From assembly GCA_002709405.1 (NCBI GenBank), contig PAQV01000038.1, forward strand, positions 1-52,258: a stretch of 52,258 nucleotides of DNA, read 5' to 3'. Shown here in pieces: positions 1-8,546 of the stretch (the stretch's first letter is position 1; every line of letters starts with the position of its first letter). Both the position numbers and the translations under genes were made by a program. The notes under the pieces were generated by a model. The model searched no databases. It saw only the letters and a program-made list of their open reading frames with translations, and had not been told where the DNA came from. This DNA is from Paracoccaceae bacterium (GTDB lineage Bacteria > Pseudomonadota > Alphaproteobacteria > Rhodobacterales > Rhodobacteraceae).

Positions 1-173
1 AACGCTACACGCACCTGCGCCGCTGGGCGCAGGAGATCCTGCAGCGGCCGGCCGTCCGGCGCGGTCGCATCGTCAACCGCACCTCGGGGCCGCTCGACCA
101 ACAACTCCACGAACGCCACGACGCCTCGGATTTCGAGCTGAGGACGCAGGACAAGCTCGCGCCTGCAAGCTGA
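1..173 (+). CDS. Glutathione S-transferase, YghU-like, C-terminal end (partial)
   Basis: Reading frame 3 is open from the left edge to a TGA at 171-173, giving the last 56 residues of a protein. The segment RRWAQEILQRPAVRRGRIVN followed by TSGPL and ERHDASDF resembles the helical C-terminal domain and tail of YghU-type glutathione transferases/disulfide-bond reductases. That family ends with a 'RPAVQRGR.VNR' helix and an acidic-histidine tail. The N-terminal thioredoxin-like domain lies outside the window. A second, complete transferase starts 26 bases downstream, so the two may be co-transcribed. The family call is recognition by eye and the substrate is unknown. Confidence 0.7.
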   Translation, partial: RYTHLRRWAQEILQRPAVRRGRIVNRTSGPLDQQLHERHDASDFELRTQDKLAPAS

Positions 174-199
174 TCATTTCACCCAGCAACGGAGACACC

Positions 200-877
200 A
201 TGCTGAAATTCTTCTACCACCCGACGCCCAACCCGATGAAGGTCGCGCTGTTTCTGGCCGAGACCGGAATGCCGTACGAACTGGTCCCCGTCGACACCGC
301 GAAGGGCGAGCAGCACACGCCCGAGTTCCGGGCGATCAACCCCAACGGCAAGGTTCCGGCGATCCTGGACGGAGAGGTTGCTGTCTTCGACAGCACGGCG
401 ATCCTGATGTACCTGTCCGAGAAGACCGGCCAGTTCGGCGTGGTCCCGGAAGAGCGCGGCGCGCTGCTGTCGTGGCTGATGTTCGTGGCCACGGGGTTGG
501 GCCCGTTTTCGGGCCAGTCGGTGCATTTCCACCATGCCGCGCCCGAAGACGTGCCCTATGCCAAGAACCGCTACATGCGCGAGATCGAGCGGCATTACCA
601 GGTTCTGGACACTCACCTGAAGGGCCGCGACTTCGTGGTGGGCGACAGCTATTCGATCGCCGACATGTCGCTCTGGGGCTGGGCGATGCGGGGCGGCCGT
701 GTTCTGGGCGGCGACGGGCTGGCGCGCTTTCCCGAAGTTGCGCGCTGGCTCGACGCGATCAATGCCCGTCCGGCCGTCGAGGTGGCCAACCGGATCGCCG
801 AAGGCAAGAGCTTCAAGACGCCGGGTGACGAGGAATCGATGCGGGCGCTCTATCCCAGCAATTTCGCGGCCGCCTGA
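200..877 (+). CDS. Glutathione S-transferase family protein
   Basis: A 225-residue cytosolic protein of normal length for the family. Residues 1-80 form the thioredoxin-like glutathione-binding domain, with an opening HPTPNPMK stretch, the cis-proline segment NPNGKVPAI at about residues 49-57, and DSTAILMYL matching the 'ES.AI..YL' glutathione-contact motif. Residues 90-205 form the all-helical substrate domain, including YSIADMSLWGW, the usual N-capping 'S.AD' motif. An in-frame GGAG lies about 6 bases before the ATG. It probably conjugates or reduces an electrophilic substrate with glutathione. The neighbouring partial transferase suggests a small detoxification unit unrelated to the downstream sugar-acid genes. 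Confidence 0.88.
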   Translation: MLKFFYHPTPNPMKVALFLAETGMPYELVPVDTAKGEQHTPEFRAINPNGKVPAILDGEVAVFDSTAILMYLSEKTGQFGVVPEERGALLSWLMFVATGLGPFSGQSVHFHHAAPEDVPYAKNRYMREIERHYQVLDTHLKGRDFVVGDSYSIADMSLWGWAMRGGRVLGGDGLARFPEVARWLDAINARPAVEVANRIAEGKSFKTPGDEESMRALYPSNFAAA

Positions 878-890
878 TCGCCGTGCCCGT

Positions 891-918
891 GGCGCCGCCG
901 AAGCAATTCGGTGGCGCC
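891..918. terminator. Strong hairpin between convergent genes
   Basis: A 12-bp stem (891-902 with 907-918, one G-U wobble) is capped by a GCAA tetraloop of the GNRA type. It sits between the convergent glutathione transferase and GntR genes and is followed by only two T residues. It is probably a bidirectional transcript end or an mRNA-stabilising structure. Confidence 0.5.
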
Positions 919-945
919 TTGATCCGGGCCGCGGATCCCGGGACG

Positions 946-1701
946 TCAGGGGTCCTGCGTGCCCACGAACATGCGGTCCTTCGCGGCGGTGATGTGATGC
1001 CGCATCGTGGCCTGGGCGACCTCGGGCTGGCCAAGCCGGATCGCGGTCAGGATGGCGCGATGTTCGGACAGGACAAGCTCCTGCCGGCGCGGGGTGTCGA
1101 GCAGCGTGAGCGAACGCGACAGCCTGACCCCGAAGGCGATCTGGTCGCCGAGGGATTCCAGCACCGAGGCGAAGAAGGGGTTCTTGGATCCCCGGGCCAC
1201 GGCGAGGTGAAGCATCTGGTCGGCTTCGACGCCCAGCTGGTTTTCCTGATACGACTTTTCCAGAACCTGATAGGCCGCTTCCATCGCGGCCAGGTCGTCG
1301 TCATCCCGGCGCCGGGCCGCCCAGGCGGCCGCCGCGCCTTCGACATCGATGCGGAATTCATAGCAGCGCTGCACGTCCGAGATCGATTCCAGCGGCGCAA
1401 AGCTGATCAGTTCCCGGTCGGGGCGCCGCAGCACATAGCTGCCGGAGCCGCGCCGCGACTGGATGATCCCGTCATCGCGTAACCGCGACAGCGCCGCGCG
1501 CACGATGGGCCGGGACACGCCGAATGTCTGACCCAGAACATCTTCGGCCGGTAACCGGCTGTGCACGGGGTATTCCTCCTGCAGGATCTTTTCCAGCAGT
1601 TGGTCGTAGACTTGATCCGCCAGCGTAAGGCGCCGGGTCTCTGACAACGGTCTCTCCCCTGTTTCCGACAGGATCGGATCATAACCCGATCCGCCATGCA
1701 T
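946..1701 (-). CDS. GntR-family regulator, FadR/FCD type
   Basis: A 251-residue regulator. The N-terminal winged helix-turn-helix covers about residues 25-95, with LPAEDVLGQTFGVSRPIVRA as the recognition helix region and RRGSGSYVL as the wing. The C-terminal FCD effector domain carries its metal-binding pattern: a D-x3-H in ADQMLHLAV, then His in SEHRAI and MRHHI. I chose the ATG at 1701 because GGTGGGG lies just upstream; the frame is open further but without a ribosome site. It is the last gene of a minus-strand run with tctCBA and sugar-acid enzymes, so it probably senses the substrate or an intermediate of that pathway. The ligand is unknown. Confidence 0.88.
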   Translation of the reverse strand: MHGGSGYDPILSETGERPLSETRRLTLADQVYDQLLEKILQEEYPVHSRLPAEDVLGQTFGVSRPIVRAALSRLRDDGIIQSRRGSGSYVLRRPDRELISFAPLESISDVQRCYEFRIDVEGAAAAWAARRRDDDDLAAMEAAYQVLEKSYQENQLGVEADQMLHLAVARGSKNPFFASVLESLGDQIAFGVRLSRSLTLLDTPRRQELVLSEHRAILTAIRLGQPEVAQATMRHHITAAKDRMFVGTQDP

Positions 1702-1778
1702 TGTCCCCACCAAGAACGCGGCTGCCCGTGTCCGCCGTCGCCGCGAGGGCATCTCGGCCCCCGGGCGCGTCGGTGCGG

Positions 1779-3305
1779 TCACAGGCCCGGTGCGGCCCCG
1801 GCCCTGGCGGAGGGTTTGCGGATCACCAGGAAGTAGACGAAGACCAGCGTCAGCAGGACGAAGAACAGGCTGTCGGGATTGGTCAGGAAGGTCATCGGGT
1901 TGCCGTTGGACAACGACAGCGAGCGGCGCAGGAATTCCTCGAGGTTGGGGCCGAGGATGTAGCCCAGCAGCATGGTGATCACCGGGAACCCGTTGCGCCG
2001 CAGCACGAAGGCCAGAACGCCCATTCCCAGCGCCATGAACATCTGGAACGTCGAATAGGTCGCGACATAGCTGCCGACGACGGCCAGCAGGGCGATCACC
2101 GCGTAGAGCACATCCTTGCGGATCGAGACGATGCGGATGAAGTACGGCCCGATGGCGTAAAGCGTCAGCGGGATCAGCACCACGGCGCTGAACAGCAGAG
2201 CGGCCAGCATCGGGGCGATCAGCCCGGCCTGGTCGGACATCAGCTGCGGCCCCGGCTGGATGCCGTTGATGACCAGAACACCCAGCATGATGGCGGTGAT
2301 CGGGTCGCCGGGGATGCCGAAGGTCAGCATCGGCACCATGGCGCCGCCGCAGACCGCGTTGTTGGCGCTTTCGGACGCCGCGATCCCCTGCGGGTTGCCC
2401 TTGCCGAAGGTCTCGGGCTCGGGCGAGGTGCGGACGGCCTCGGTATAGGCCAGGAAGGACCCCATGGAGCCGCCGGCGCCGGGCAGGGTGCCGACGAAAT
2501 AGCCGATCAGGCAGGATTTGAAGTAGCAGCGGAACCCGATGCGGCGGATGTCGGACCAGGGCGGGATGAAATCCCGGCGCCGCAGCTTGTGCTTGCCGGC
2601 GGCGGCCGTCGCGGCGGTGGTGTCGCTGGGCGTGCGGGCCTGGACCAGGATCTCGGCGATGGCAAAGGTGCCGATGATGACGGGCATCAGGTCGACCCCG
2701 GCGGTCAGGTTGGCATTGCCGAAGGTGAACCGGGTGACCGGCTCCATCGCGTCCAGCCCGACGGTGGCCAGCATCAGCCCGATGCAGGCGGCGAGCCCGG
2801 CCTGGGGGATGCGCCCCCGCTGGGCAATGACCACGACGATCAGCGCAAAGGCCAGCAACGAGAACTTGCCCGTGGTCTTCACCAGCAGCGACAGCTCGGC
2901 CACGAAGGGCGCGACGGCGATCAGCAGCAGGGCACCGACCGCGCCGCCGAACATCGATCCGATGGCAGCATGGCCCAGGGCCAGCGCGCCCTTGCCTTGC
3001 TGTTGCATCGGATAGCCGTCAAGGGCGGTCATCATCGACGAGGGCGCGCCGGGGATGTTGATGGTGGTGGCCGTGATGCTGCCCCCGCACATGCCGGCCA
3101 TGTAGATGCTGGCGCAGGCCATCAGCGCGGTTTCCACGTTCAGCGTGTAGGTCAGCGGCAGCAACAGGGCCATGGCCAGCGTGGCGGTCAGCCCGGGGAT
3201 GGCGGCAAAGATCGTGCCGATCACGAAGCCCAGGACGACGTAGGCCAGGTTCAGCGGGTCCAGGAGCAGCCCGAAGCTGTTCATGACGAGAAGAATGAAA
3301 TCCAT
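1779..3305 (-). CDS. tctA: Tripartite tricarboxylate transporter large permease TctA
   Basis: A 508-residue inner-membrane protein with about 12 hydrophobic segments. The N-terminus (FAAIPGLTATLAMALLLPLT) and the repeated NIPGAPSSMM and GIPGDPITA loops are the TctA signature, as is the FGKGNPQGIAASESANNA stretch near residue 300. It forms the main ion-coupled channel that works with small subunit TctB and periplasmic TctC. It follows tctB with a 3-base gap, so the two are translationally linked. The neighbouring dioxovalerate dehydrogenase suggests a carboxylated sugar or dicarboxylate substrate, but sequence alone does not fix it. Confidence 0.93.
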   Translation of the reverse strand: MDFILLVMNSFGLLLDPLNLAYVVLGFVIGTIFAAIPGLTATLAMALLLPLTYTLNVETALMACASIYMAGMCGGSITATTINIPGAPSSMMTALDGYPMQQQGKGALALGHAAIGSMFGGAVGALLLIAVAPFVAELSLLVKTTGKFSLLAFALIVVVIAQRGRIPQAGLAACIGLMLATVGLDAMEPVTRFTFGNANLTAGVDLMPVIIGTFAIAEILVQARTPSDTTAATAAAGKHKLRRRDFIPPWSDIRRIGFRCYFKSCLIGYFVGTLPGAGGSMGSFLAYTEAVRTSPEPETFGKGNPQGIAASESANNAVCGGAMVPMLTFGIPGDPITAIMLGVLVINGIQPGPQLMSDQAGLIAPMLAALLFSAVVLIPLTLYAIGPYFIRIVSIRKDVLYAVIALLAVVGSYVATYSTFQMFMALGMGVLAFVLRRNGFPVITMLLGYILGPNLEEFLRRSLSLSNGNPMTFLTNPDSLFFVLLTLVFVYFLVIRKPSARAGAAPGL

Positions 3306-3308
3306 GGA

Positions 3309-3758
3309 TCACCCCCAGGGCGTGGGGAGCCGGACCCCGAACAAATGCTGGAACATCACGTAGCCCAGCCCGACGACGACCAGGGCGATCAGGGCCTTCT
3401 GCGCGGGTTTCTCGAAGGACGAGAACAGCACGATCAGGGCAAAGACGAAGGCTGTGGACGACACGAGATACCCCAGCGTCCGGAAGGCCAGGATATAGAG
3501 GAAAATGGCCAGGACGATCCACAGGTGGGCATGGCCAGGCGCGTCCCGGGGCCGGTCCGGCGCTTCGGGTGCGCGCAGCTGTTGCAGGATCAGCAGGCTG
3601 GAAAAGAGGATTGCCGCGGCGCCTACGAGCATGGGGAAGAAAGACGGCGTCAGGCCGCTTTCGGCGATCGGCGTGCCCAGGCTGAGGGCCGAGACAAGGT
3701 ACCCGACAGAGAGCGCAAGCATCGCGGTCGGAAAGATGAGTTGCCTGTTTGAGAACAC
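3309..3758 (-). CDS. tctB: Tripartite tricarboxylate transporter small permease TctB
   Basis: A 149-residue inner-membrane protein with four predicted helices: near residues 5-25, 38-58, 80-105 and 118-140. It ends with the QHLFGVRLPTPWG tail typical of TctB. I start it at a GTG (3758) because GGAGAAGACCC precedes it at good spacing and the resulting length is normal for the family; the open frame upstream is low-complexity arginine/proline-rich and not credible. It lies between tctC (189-base gap holding repeats and a hairpin) and tctA. Its role is to stabilise TctA. Confidence 0.85.
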   Translation of the reverse strand: MFSNRQLIFPTAMLALSVGYLVSALSLGTPIAESGLTPSFFPMLVGAAAILFSSLLILQQLRAPEAPDRPRDAPGHAHLWIVLAIFLYILAFRTLGYLVSSTAFVFALIVLFSSFEKPAQKALIALVVVGLGYVMFQHLFGVRLPTPWG

Positions 3759-3868
3759 GGGTCTTCTCCGGGCAAGAGGGTTGGGATGCGGGGGATGGGC
3801 GGCGCATGCATGGCGCCGGCGGGCGCGGTGCCGGGGGGCTGGGCGGGCGTTGCCGCCGACGGTCGGCC

Positions 3869-3900
3869 AGGGGCCCGGCAGGATAGGGGCCCGGCAGGAT
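3869..3900. repeat. Perfect 16-bp tandem duplication
   Basis: The unit AGGGGCCCGGCAGGAT occurs twice head to tail (3869-3884 and 3885-3900) in the gap between tctC and tctB. It looks like a recent slippage duplication. No protein-coding role is seen. Confidence 0.85.
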
Positions 3901-3904
3901 AAAG

Positions 3905-3933
3905 GCCGCCCCGGGCGCATGGCTGGGGGCGGC
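3905..3933. promoter_or_regulatory. Stem-loop after tctC
   Basis: An 8-bp perfect inverted repeat (GCCGCCCC at 3905-3912, GGGGCGGC at 3926-3933) begins 14 bases past the tctC stop on the minus strand. No T-run follows. It could protect the tctC message from 3' decay and lower tctB/tctA expression. Confidence 0.45.
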
Positions 3934-3947
3934 TGCGACCTTGGGTC

Positions 3948-4913
3948 TTAGAGGCCCAGTTCGTCCATCAGCGAGAAGGTCCGGGTCTGCAGGTCGTCGA
4001 TCCAGACGGGCACCTCGTCCGAGCTCAGCCAGTCGGGCGTGACGCCGACCTGGGCCAGCCAGTCCTGGAACTCGGCGCTGTCATAGGCGGTCTTGAAGGC
4101 CGCTTCGAGCGTGGCGACGGCGTCGTCGGGGGTGTTGGCCGGGGCGGCCAGCACGATGAAGCTGCCGGTCTGCAGGTCGTGGCCCTTGGAGCTGATCGTC
4201 GGCACGTCGGTATAGGTCAGGTTCTGCACCGAGGTCAGTTCGACGACCCCCTTGGCGTCGCCCGACCCGATGAGGCCGCTGAAATCGCCCAGACTGGAGA
4301 TCGCCGCGTCCAGTTCACCCGACAGCAACGCCTCGGCCTCGGCCGCCGACGAACCGGCATAGGTGATCACGTTGAAATCCACGTCCAGCAGCTTTTCCAG
4401 CTGGATCGCCGACAGGTAGGGGCCCGAGCCCTTGGGGGCCACGCCCAGACGGACCTGGCCGGGGTTGGCCTTGGCCGCTTCGACCAGCTCTTCGAAGCTG
4501 TTGATGCCCGACTGTTTGGACACGACGATGGCATCGGCCTCGCTGGTGATGCGGGCGATGGGTTTCATGTTGTCCAGCGAATAGCCGGGCACCATCTGGC
4601 CGCGGGGCAGGGTGATCACGCTGTCATAGGTCAGCACGCCGACGGTATGCCCGTCGGGCCGGGCGTTGGTCATCTGGATCAGGCCGGTGGCCGTCACCGC
4701 GCCGGCGATGTTCTCGACATAGATGGATTTCGGCAGGTCCTGCTCGGCGATGTTGCTGATCTTGCGCGAAATGGCATCCGCGCCGCCGCCGGCGGGCCAG
4801 GGCACGATCAGGCGAATGTCGCGCGTCGGGAAATCGGCCGCGGCGGCGGACGCGCTGATGATGCAGGCGCCGAGCGCGAGCGTGACCTTGGTCCTCAGGG
4901 TTCTGGTAAACAT
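3948..4913 (-). CDS. tctC: Tripartite tricarboxylate transporter substrate-binding protein TctC (Bug family)
   Basis: A 321-residue periplasmic protein. Residues 1-26 form a signal peptide with a basic start, a hydrophobic core and an ASAAAA end. The mature start DFPTRDIRLIVPWPAGGGAD is the classic Bug/TctC opening, which shapes the carboxylate-binding pocket. GAGGAGGAAC precedes the ATG. It captures a carboxylic acid in the periplasm and delivers it to TctAB. It is downstream of the aldehyde dehydrogenase gene after a 159-base gap with a stem-loop. The ligand is unknown; context points to a sugar acid or a related dicarboxylate. Confidence 0.93.
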   Translation of the reverse strand: MFTRTLRTKVTLALGACIISASAAAADFPTRDIRLIVPWPAGGGADAISRKISNIAEQDLPKSIYVENIAGAVTATGLIQMTNARPDGHTVGVLTYDSVITLPRGQMVPGYSLDNMKPIARITSEADAIVVSKQSGINSFEELVEAAKANPGQVRLGVAPKGSGPYLSAIQLEKLLDVDFNVITYAGSSAAEAEALLSGELDAAISSLGDFSGLIGSGDAKGVVELTSVQNLTYTDVPTISSKGHDLQTGSFIVLAAPANTPDDAVATLEAAFKTAYDSAEFQDWLAQVGVTPDWLSSDEVPVWIDDLQTRTFSLMDELGL

Positions 4914-5025
4914 GGATCTGTTCCTCCTCTACAGATTTGGCCGGCGTGATGGCCGGACATGTCGAAAGATCCGGCTGGCGCGGCGGCGTGAACCGCCGGG
5001 CCGGCACGGCATGGGTCTTTCTGGT

Positions 5026-5060
5026 TCGAGGGGCGGAGCGCCTGGGCGCCGCCCCTTCGA
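5026..5060. promoter_or_regulatory. Stem-loop between dehydrogenase and tctC genes
   Basis: Complementary arms TCGA-GGGGCGG (5026-5036) and CCGCCCC-T-TCGA (5049-5060) form a stem of 11 pairs with one bulged base. On the minus strand it directly follows the aldehyde dehydrogenase stop. It has no T-run, so I read it as a processing or attenuation element rather than a clean terminator. Confidence 0.4.
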
Positions 5061-5072
5061 GGTTCGGTGGGT

Positions 5073-6605
5073 CTAGGTGGCGGCCAGGTCGTCGGCCAGG
5101 TCGTCGGGAAGCAGGCCTTCGGGCAGGTTCTGGTAGCAGACGGGTCTCAGGAAACGGCGGATGGACAACGTGCCCACGGATGTCGCGCCGAAATTGGTGC
5201 TGGCGGGGTAGGGGCCGCCGTGGACCATCGAATCGCAGACCTCGACCCCGGTGGGAAACCCGTTGGCCAGCACCCGGCCGGCCATGCGTTCGAGCACCGG
5301 CAGCAGGCCGCGGGCCAGGTCGAGATCGCCATCGTCCATGTGTAACGTGGCGGTCAGCTGGCCCCGGAAGTGGCGGGCCACGGCCAGCATCTCGTCCGCG
5401 TCACGAACCCGGACCACCAGGCCCAGCGGGCCGAAGACCTCTTCGGACAGGTCCGTGTCTGCCATCCAGTCGGCGGCCGACACGTCGAAGAGATAGGGCG
5501 TGGCATTGCGGCCCGCGCAGGCGGTGGCCAGCAGGGTTGTCACCCCGGCGCCTTCGGCCACCCGGCGCGCGCCGTCTCGATAGGCATCGGCCATGCCGTC
5601 GGTCAGCATTGTCTGGGCGGTCACGTCATGCAGCCCGGCCCTGGCCGATTGCACGAAGGCCTCTGCCTGGGGACCGTCGACGACAATGGCGATGCCGGGG
5701 TTGGTGCAGAACTGGCCGACGCCCATGGTCAGGCTGGCGGCCCAGCCGGTGCCGATCTCGGCGCCCCGGGCAGCGGCGGCCTGCGGCAGGACGAACATCG
5801 GGTTCACGCTGCCAAGCTCTCCGAAGAAGGGAATCGGCTCGGGGCGTCCGGCGCAGAGATCGAAGAGCGCCCGGCCTCCGCCGAGCGACCCGGTGAAGCC
5901 CACGGCCTTGATCCGGGGATCGGTCACAAGGGCCTCGCCCACGGCGCGGTTGCCGCCCTGGACCAGGCTGAAGATGCCCGGATCCAACGCCAGGTTTTCC
6001 AGCGCCGCGACGATGGCGTCGGCGACGATCTCGCTGGTGCCGGGGTGGGCGCCATGGCCCTTGACGACGACGGGACAGCCAGCGGCCAAGGCGGCGGCCG
6101 TGTCGCCTCCGGCCACCGAAAAGGCCAGCGGAAAGTTGGACGCACCAAAGACGGCAACCGGGCCGACCGGCCGCTGCATCATGCGCAAATCGGCGCGGGG
6201 CAGGGGCTGTCGGTCGGGCAGGGCGCCATCGTGGCGGCGGTCGAGATAGGCGCCGTCGCGGATATGCGCGGCAAACAGGCGAAGCTGACCGGTGGTCCGG
6301 CCCCTTTCGCCTTCAAGCCGGGCCGGGGGCAGGCCCGTCTCGGCGCTGCCGATTTCGGTGATCTGGTCGCCGCGGGCGTCCATCTCGGCGGCAATGGTTT
6401 CCAACAGCTGGGCCCGGAGGTCGCGGCTGGTTGCGGCAAAGCCGGGGAAGGCCGCATCGGCCGCGGCGCAGGCCTGGTCCACCAGTTCGGGCGATCCGGC
6501 CGCATAGTCAAACGGGGCTCCGGTCGCCGGAGCCGAGGAGAAGCGGGTGTCCGACCCGGTTGGCCGGCCCGCGATCAGGTGATGTCCGTGGGGCGCAAAG
6601 GTCAT
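5073..6605 (-). CDS. 2,5-dioxovalerate (alpha-ketoglutarate semialdehyde) dehydrogenase
   Basis: A 510-residue NAD(P)-dependent aldehyde dehydrogenase. The cofactor and catalytic elements are in order: FGASNFPLAFSVAGGDTAAA, the VKGHGAHPGTS stretch, the base FGELGSVNP (Glu), and the nucleophile in MGVGQFCTNPG (Cys). The GQFCT(N/K)PG and FGELGS(V/I)NP forms are typical of the ketoglutarate-semialdehyde branch. That enzyme finishes non-phosphorylative pentose, glucarate/galactarate and hydroxyproline breakdown by making 2-oxoglutarate. I start at the ATG at 6605, one base after the upstream stop codon and preceded by GGACGGG; a GTG at 6626 would overlap that gene. It should act in the cytoplasm as the last step of this locus. 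Confidence 0.85.
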   Translation of the reverse strand: MTFAPHGHHLIAGRPTGSDTRFSSAPATGAPFDYAAGSPELVDQACAAADAAFPGFAATSRDLRAQLLETIAAEMDARGDQITEIGSAETGLPPARLEGERGRTTGQLRLFAAHIRDGAYLDRRHDGALPDRQPLPRADLRMMQRPVGPVAVFGASNFPLAFSVAGGDTAAALAAGCPVVVKGHGAHPGTSEIVADAIVAALENLALDPGIFSLVQGGNRAVGEALVTDPRIKAVGFTGSLGGGRALFDLCAGRPEPIPFFGELGSVNPMFVLPQAAAARGAEIGTGWAASLTMGVGQFCTNPGIAIVVDGPQAEAFVQSARAGLHDVTAQTMLTDGMADAYRDGARRVAEGAGVTTLLATACAGRNATPYLFDVSAADWMADTDLSEEVFGPLGLVVRVRDADEMLAVARHFRGQLTATLHMDDGDLDLARGLLPVLERMAGRVLANGFPTGVEVCDSMVHGGPYPASTNFGATSVGTLSIRRFLRPVCYQNLPEGLLPDDLADDLAAT

Positions 6606-6606
6606 G

Positions 6607-7332
6607 TCAGCGGCCCGTCCGTTCACGCCACGCGGTGTATTTCGCGATGTTGTCCTCGTCGGTGCCCGGGTAAAGCCCGATGATTCCCGCGCCGCCCTTG
6701 ACGGTTTCCAGCACGAAGGCCTCGTAGGATTCCATCTCGGTGCATTCGTCGGCGATCTCGCAGGCCAGGTGGGCGGGGATGATCATCACGCCGTCACCGT
6801 CGCCCAGCACGACGTCGCCGGGAAAGACCGGCGCATCTCCGCAGGAAATCGGCACGTTGATGTCGATGGCCTCGTGGTGGGTCAGGTTGGTGGGGGCCGA
6901 GGGGCCGGCGAAATAGGCCGGCATGTCCAGCGCACCGATGCCCGCCGCATCGCGCACCCCGCCGTCCGAGACCACGCCCGCCCCGCCGCGTTCCTGCAGG
7001 CGCGTGATCAGGATGGATCCGGCCGTGGCCGCGCGGGCATTCTTGCGCGCATCCATCACCAGCACATGGCCTTCGGGGCAGGTTTCGATCGCCACGCGCT
7101 GCTTGTGGTCGCGGTTGCGGAAGACGGTGATCGGGTTGCGGTCCTCGCGGGCGGGAATGTAGCGCAGGGTGAAGGCCTGGCCGACCATGACGACCGGCTT
7201 GCGCTCGATCGGGGTGACGCCCTGGACGAACTGGTTGCGCAGGCCGCGCTTGTAAAGCGCCGTGGCGACCGACGCAGTGGACACGGCCTTCAGCTTTTCC
7301 CGTGTCGCGTCTGGCAAGATGTATTCGGTCAT
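6607..7332 (-). CDS. RraA-like protein, probable aldolase/dehydratase of a sugar-acid pathway
   Basis: A 241-residue protein of the RraA/HMG-aldolase fold. GGAGVVSDGGVRDAAGI carries the conserved Arg-Asp pair of class II pyruvate aldolases of this family, where the Asp holds the divalent metal. The following VVLGDGDGVMIIP strand is also conserved. It is longer than true RraA (about 160 residues), which regulates RNase E, so a catalytic role on a 2-oxo acid is more likely. It sits between a short-chain dehydrogenase and the dioxovalerate dehydrogenase with tight spacing. I infer it makes or cleaves a 2-keto-3-deoxy acid; the actual reaction is not established. Confidence 0.75.
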   Translation of the reverse strand: MTEYILPDATREKLKAVSTASVATALYKRGLRNQFVQGVTPIERKPVVMVGQAFTLRYIPAREDRNPITVFRNRDHKQRVAIETCPEGHVLVMDARKNARAATAGSILITRLQERGGAGVVSDGGVRDAAGIGALDMPAYFAGPSAPTNLTHHEAIDINVPISCGDAPVFPGDVVLGDGDGVMIIPAHLACEIADECTEMESYEAFVLETVKGGAGIIGLYPGTDEDNIAKYTAWRERTGR

Positions 7333-7428
7333 GAAGTCTTCCTGATGTTCGACCCTCTTGGGGGCCGGGACTGGGGGGACCCGCGGCCGGTGGGGCGCGC
7401 GGGGCCGGGGTGGGGCCGGGTGGGGCGG

Positions 7429-8172
7429 TCAGCTGAAGAGCATGCCGCCGTTGATGTCGACATTGGCCCCGGTGATGAAGGCGCTGTCGTCCGAGGCCAG
7501 GAAGGCCACGGCATTGGCCACGTCGTCCGACGTGCCCTGGCGGCGGACCGGGGCGTTGGCCTCCAGCGCCCGGCGGGCTTCGTCCTTTGTGAAGATGTTG
7601 TGGAAATCGGTGTCGATCATGCCCGGGCACAGGGCATTGACGCGGATCTTCGGCCCCAGTTCCTTGGCCAGCCCGCGCGTCAGGGTCATGATCGCGCCCT
7701 TGGAGGCCCCGTAGGCCCCGGCGCCCGGCCCGCCGCCGTCGCGGCCGGCCTGGCTGGCCATGTTCACGATGGTGCCGCTGTCCATGTGTTTGAGGCCTTC
7801 GTTGATCACCAGGAAGGTGCTGGTCAGGTTCAGGTCCATGACCGCCTGCCAATGGGCCAGGTCCATCTCGGCAATGGACTTGCGGGCGATCAGCCCGCCG
7901 GAATTGTTGACCAGGATGTGCAGCCCGCCGAACCGCTCGACCGTGGCCTCGACCAGCGCGGCCACCTGGGCCCGGTCCGTCATGTCGCCCTGCATGGCGA
8001 AGGCCTCGCCGCCGGCGTCCTTGATCCGCGCGACCACCCCTTCGGCCCCCGTGGCGGAGGCAAAATAGTTGATGGCGACATTGGCGCCTTCGGCGGCCAG
8101 GCGCATGGCGCAGGCCGCGCCGATATCGCGGCCGCCACCGGTGACGATGGCGGTCTGTCCCTTGAGTTTCAT
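7429..8172 (-). CDS. Short-chain dehydrogenase/reductase (SDR)
   Basis: A 247-residue classical SDR. TGGGRDIGAA near residue 11 is the nucleotide-binding turn, NNSGG around residue 90 replaces the usual NNAG, and the catalytic Ser (VNMASQAG) and YGASK follow at normal spacing. The tail FITGANVDINGGMLFS is the family C-terminus. GAAAGGACACC precedes the ATG. As the first gene of the minus-strand run, it probably oxidises a sugar or sugar acid before the RraA-like and dioxovalerate dehydrogenase steps. The substrate cannot be read from the sequence; a 3-oxoacyl reductase label would be generic. Confidence 0.88.
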   Translation of the reverse strand: MKLKGQTAIVTGGGRDIGAACAMRLAAEGANVAINYFASATGAEGVVARIKDAGGEAFAMQGDMTDRAQVAALVEATVERFGGLHILVNNSGGLIARKSIAEMDLAHWQAVMDLNLTSTFLVINEGLKHMDSGTIVNMASQAGRDGGGPGAGAYGASKGAIMTLTRGLAKELGPKIRVNALCPGMIDTDFHNIFTKDEARRALEANAPVRRQGTSDDVANAVAFLASDDSAFITGANVDINGGMLFS

Positions 8173-8436
8173 CTGGTGTCCTTTCGTTCAGGTCATGCAC
8201 CGGCAGGGTGGCGGGCGCAGAGGGAGGAGTGTCCCGCGCCCGCCGGTCATGCCGGCCGGCTCAGCCAAGCCAACGGGCATTCGAAGCTGGTGTGAGGGGA
8301 GGGCGCATGGCCCCCAGCGCTGTGCGATGCGGCTTTGCGCGCCGGTCGACGGTCATGTCTGTCCCTCCCCCTGGATGCCGGCAGTGCCGCCGGCGATCGG
8401 GGTGAAGGTGGCCGGTTTTGGAGCCTGCGTCAATAC

Positions 8437-8458
8437 TTGTATCCAAGAAGGGATACAA
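8437..8458. promoter_or_regulatory. GntR-type operator, perfect 8-bp arms
   Basis: TTGTATCC-N6-GGATACAA is a perfect inverted repeat in the 374-base gap between the divergent SDR and GntR genes. A close copy with the same left arm and spacer length lies before dctP (9330-9351). The Thr-Gly-Thr-like 'TTGTA..TACAA' pattern suits FCD-type GntR proteins, so the adjacent regulator is the likely binder. I see nothing else distinct in the gap. Confidence 0.7.
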
Positions 8459-8546
8459 ATAGAGTGGACCCCGACATGAGGGGTTTGGGCGCTTCGCTCT
8501 GGCCTGGGGAGGGTTTGGTGGGCTATACAGCAGCGGTCGCAGGGGA

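Noticed and set aside
6607-7332. RNase E inhibitor RraA
   Set aside because: The protein is much longer than RraA and sits in a catabolic operon; a metal-dependent aldolase/dehydratase role fits better.
7360-7428. G-rich low-complexity gap as a regulatory G-quadruplex
   Set aside because: The G-runs fit the general base bias of these short gaps, and I see no positional or conserved reason to call it.
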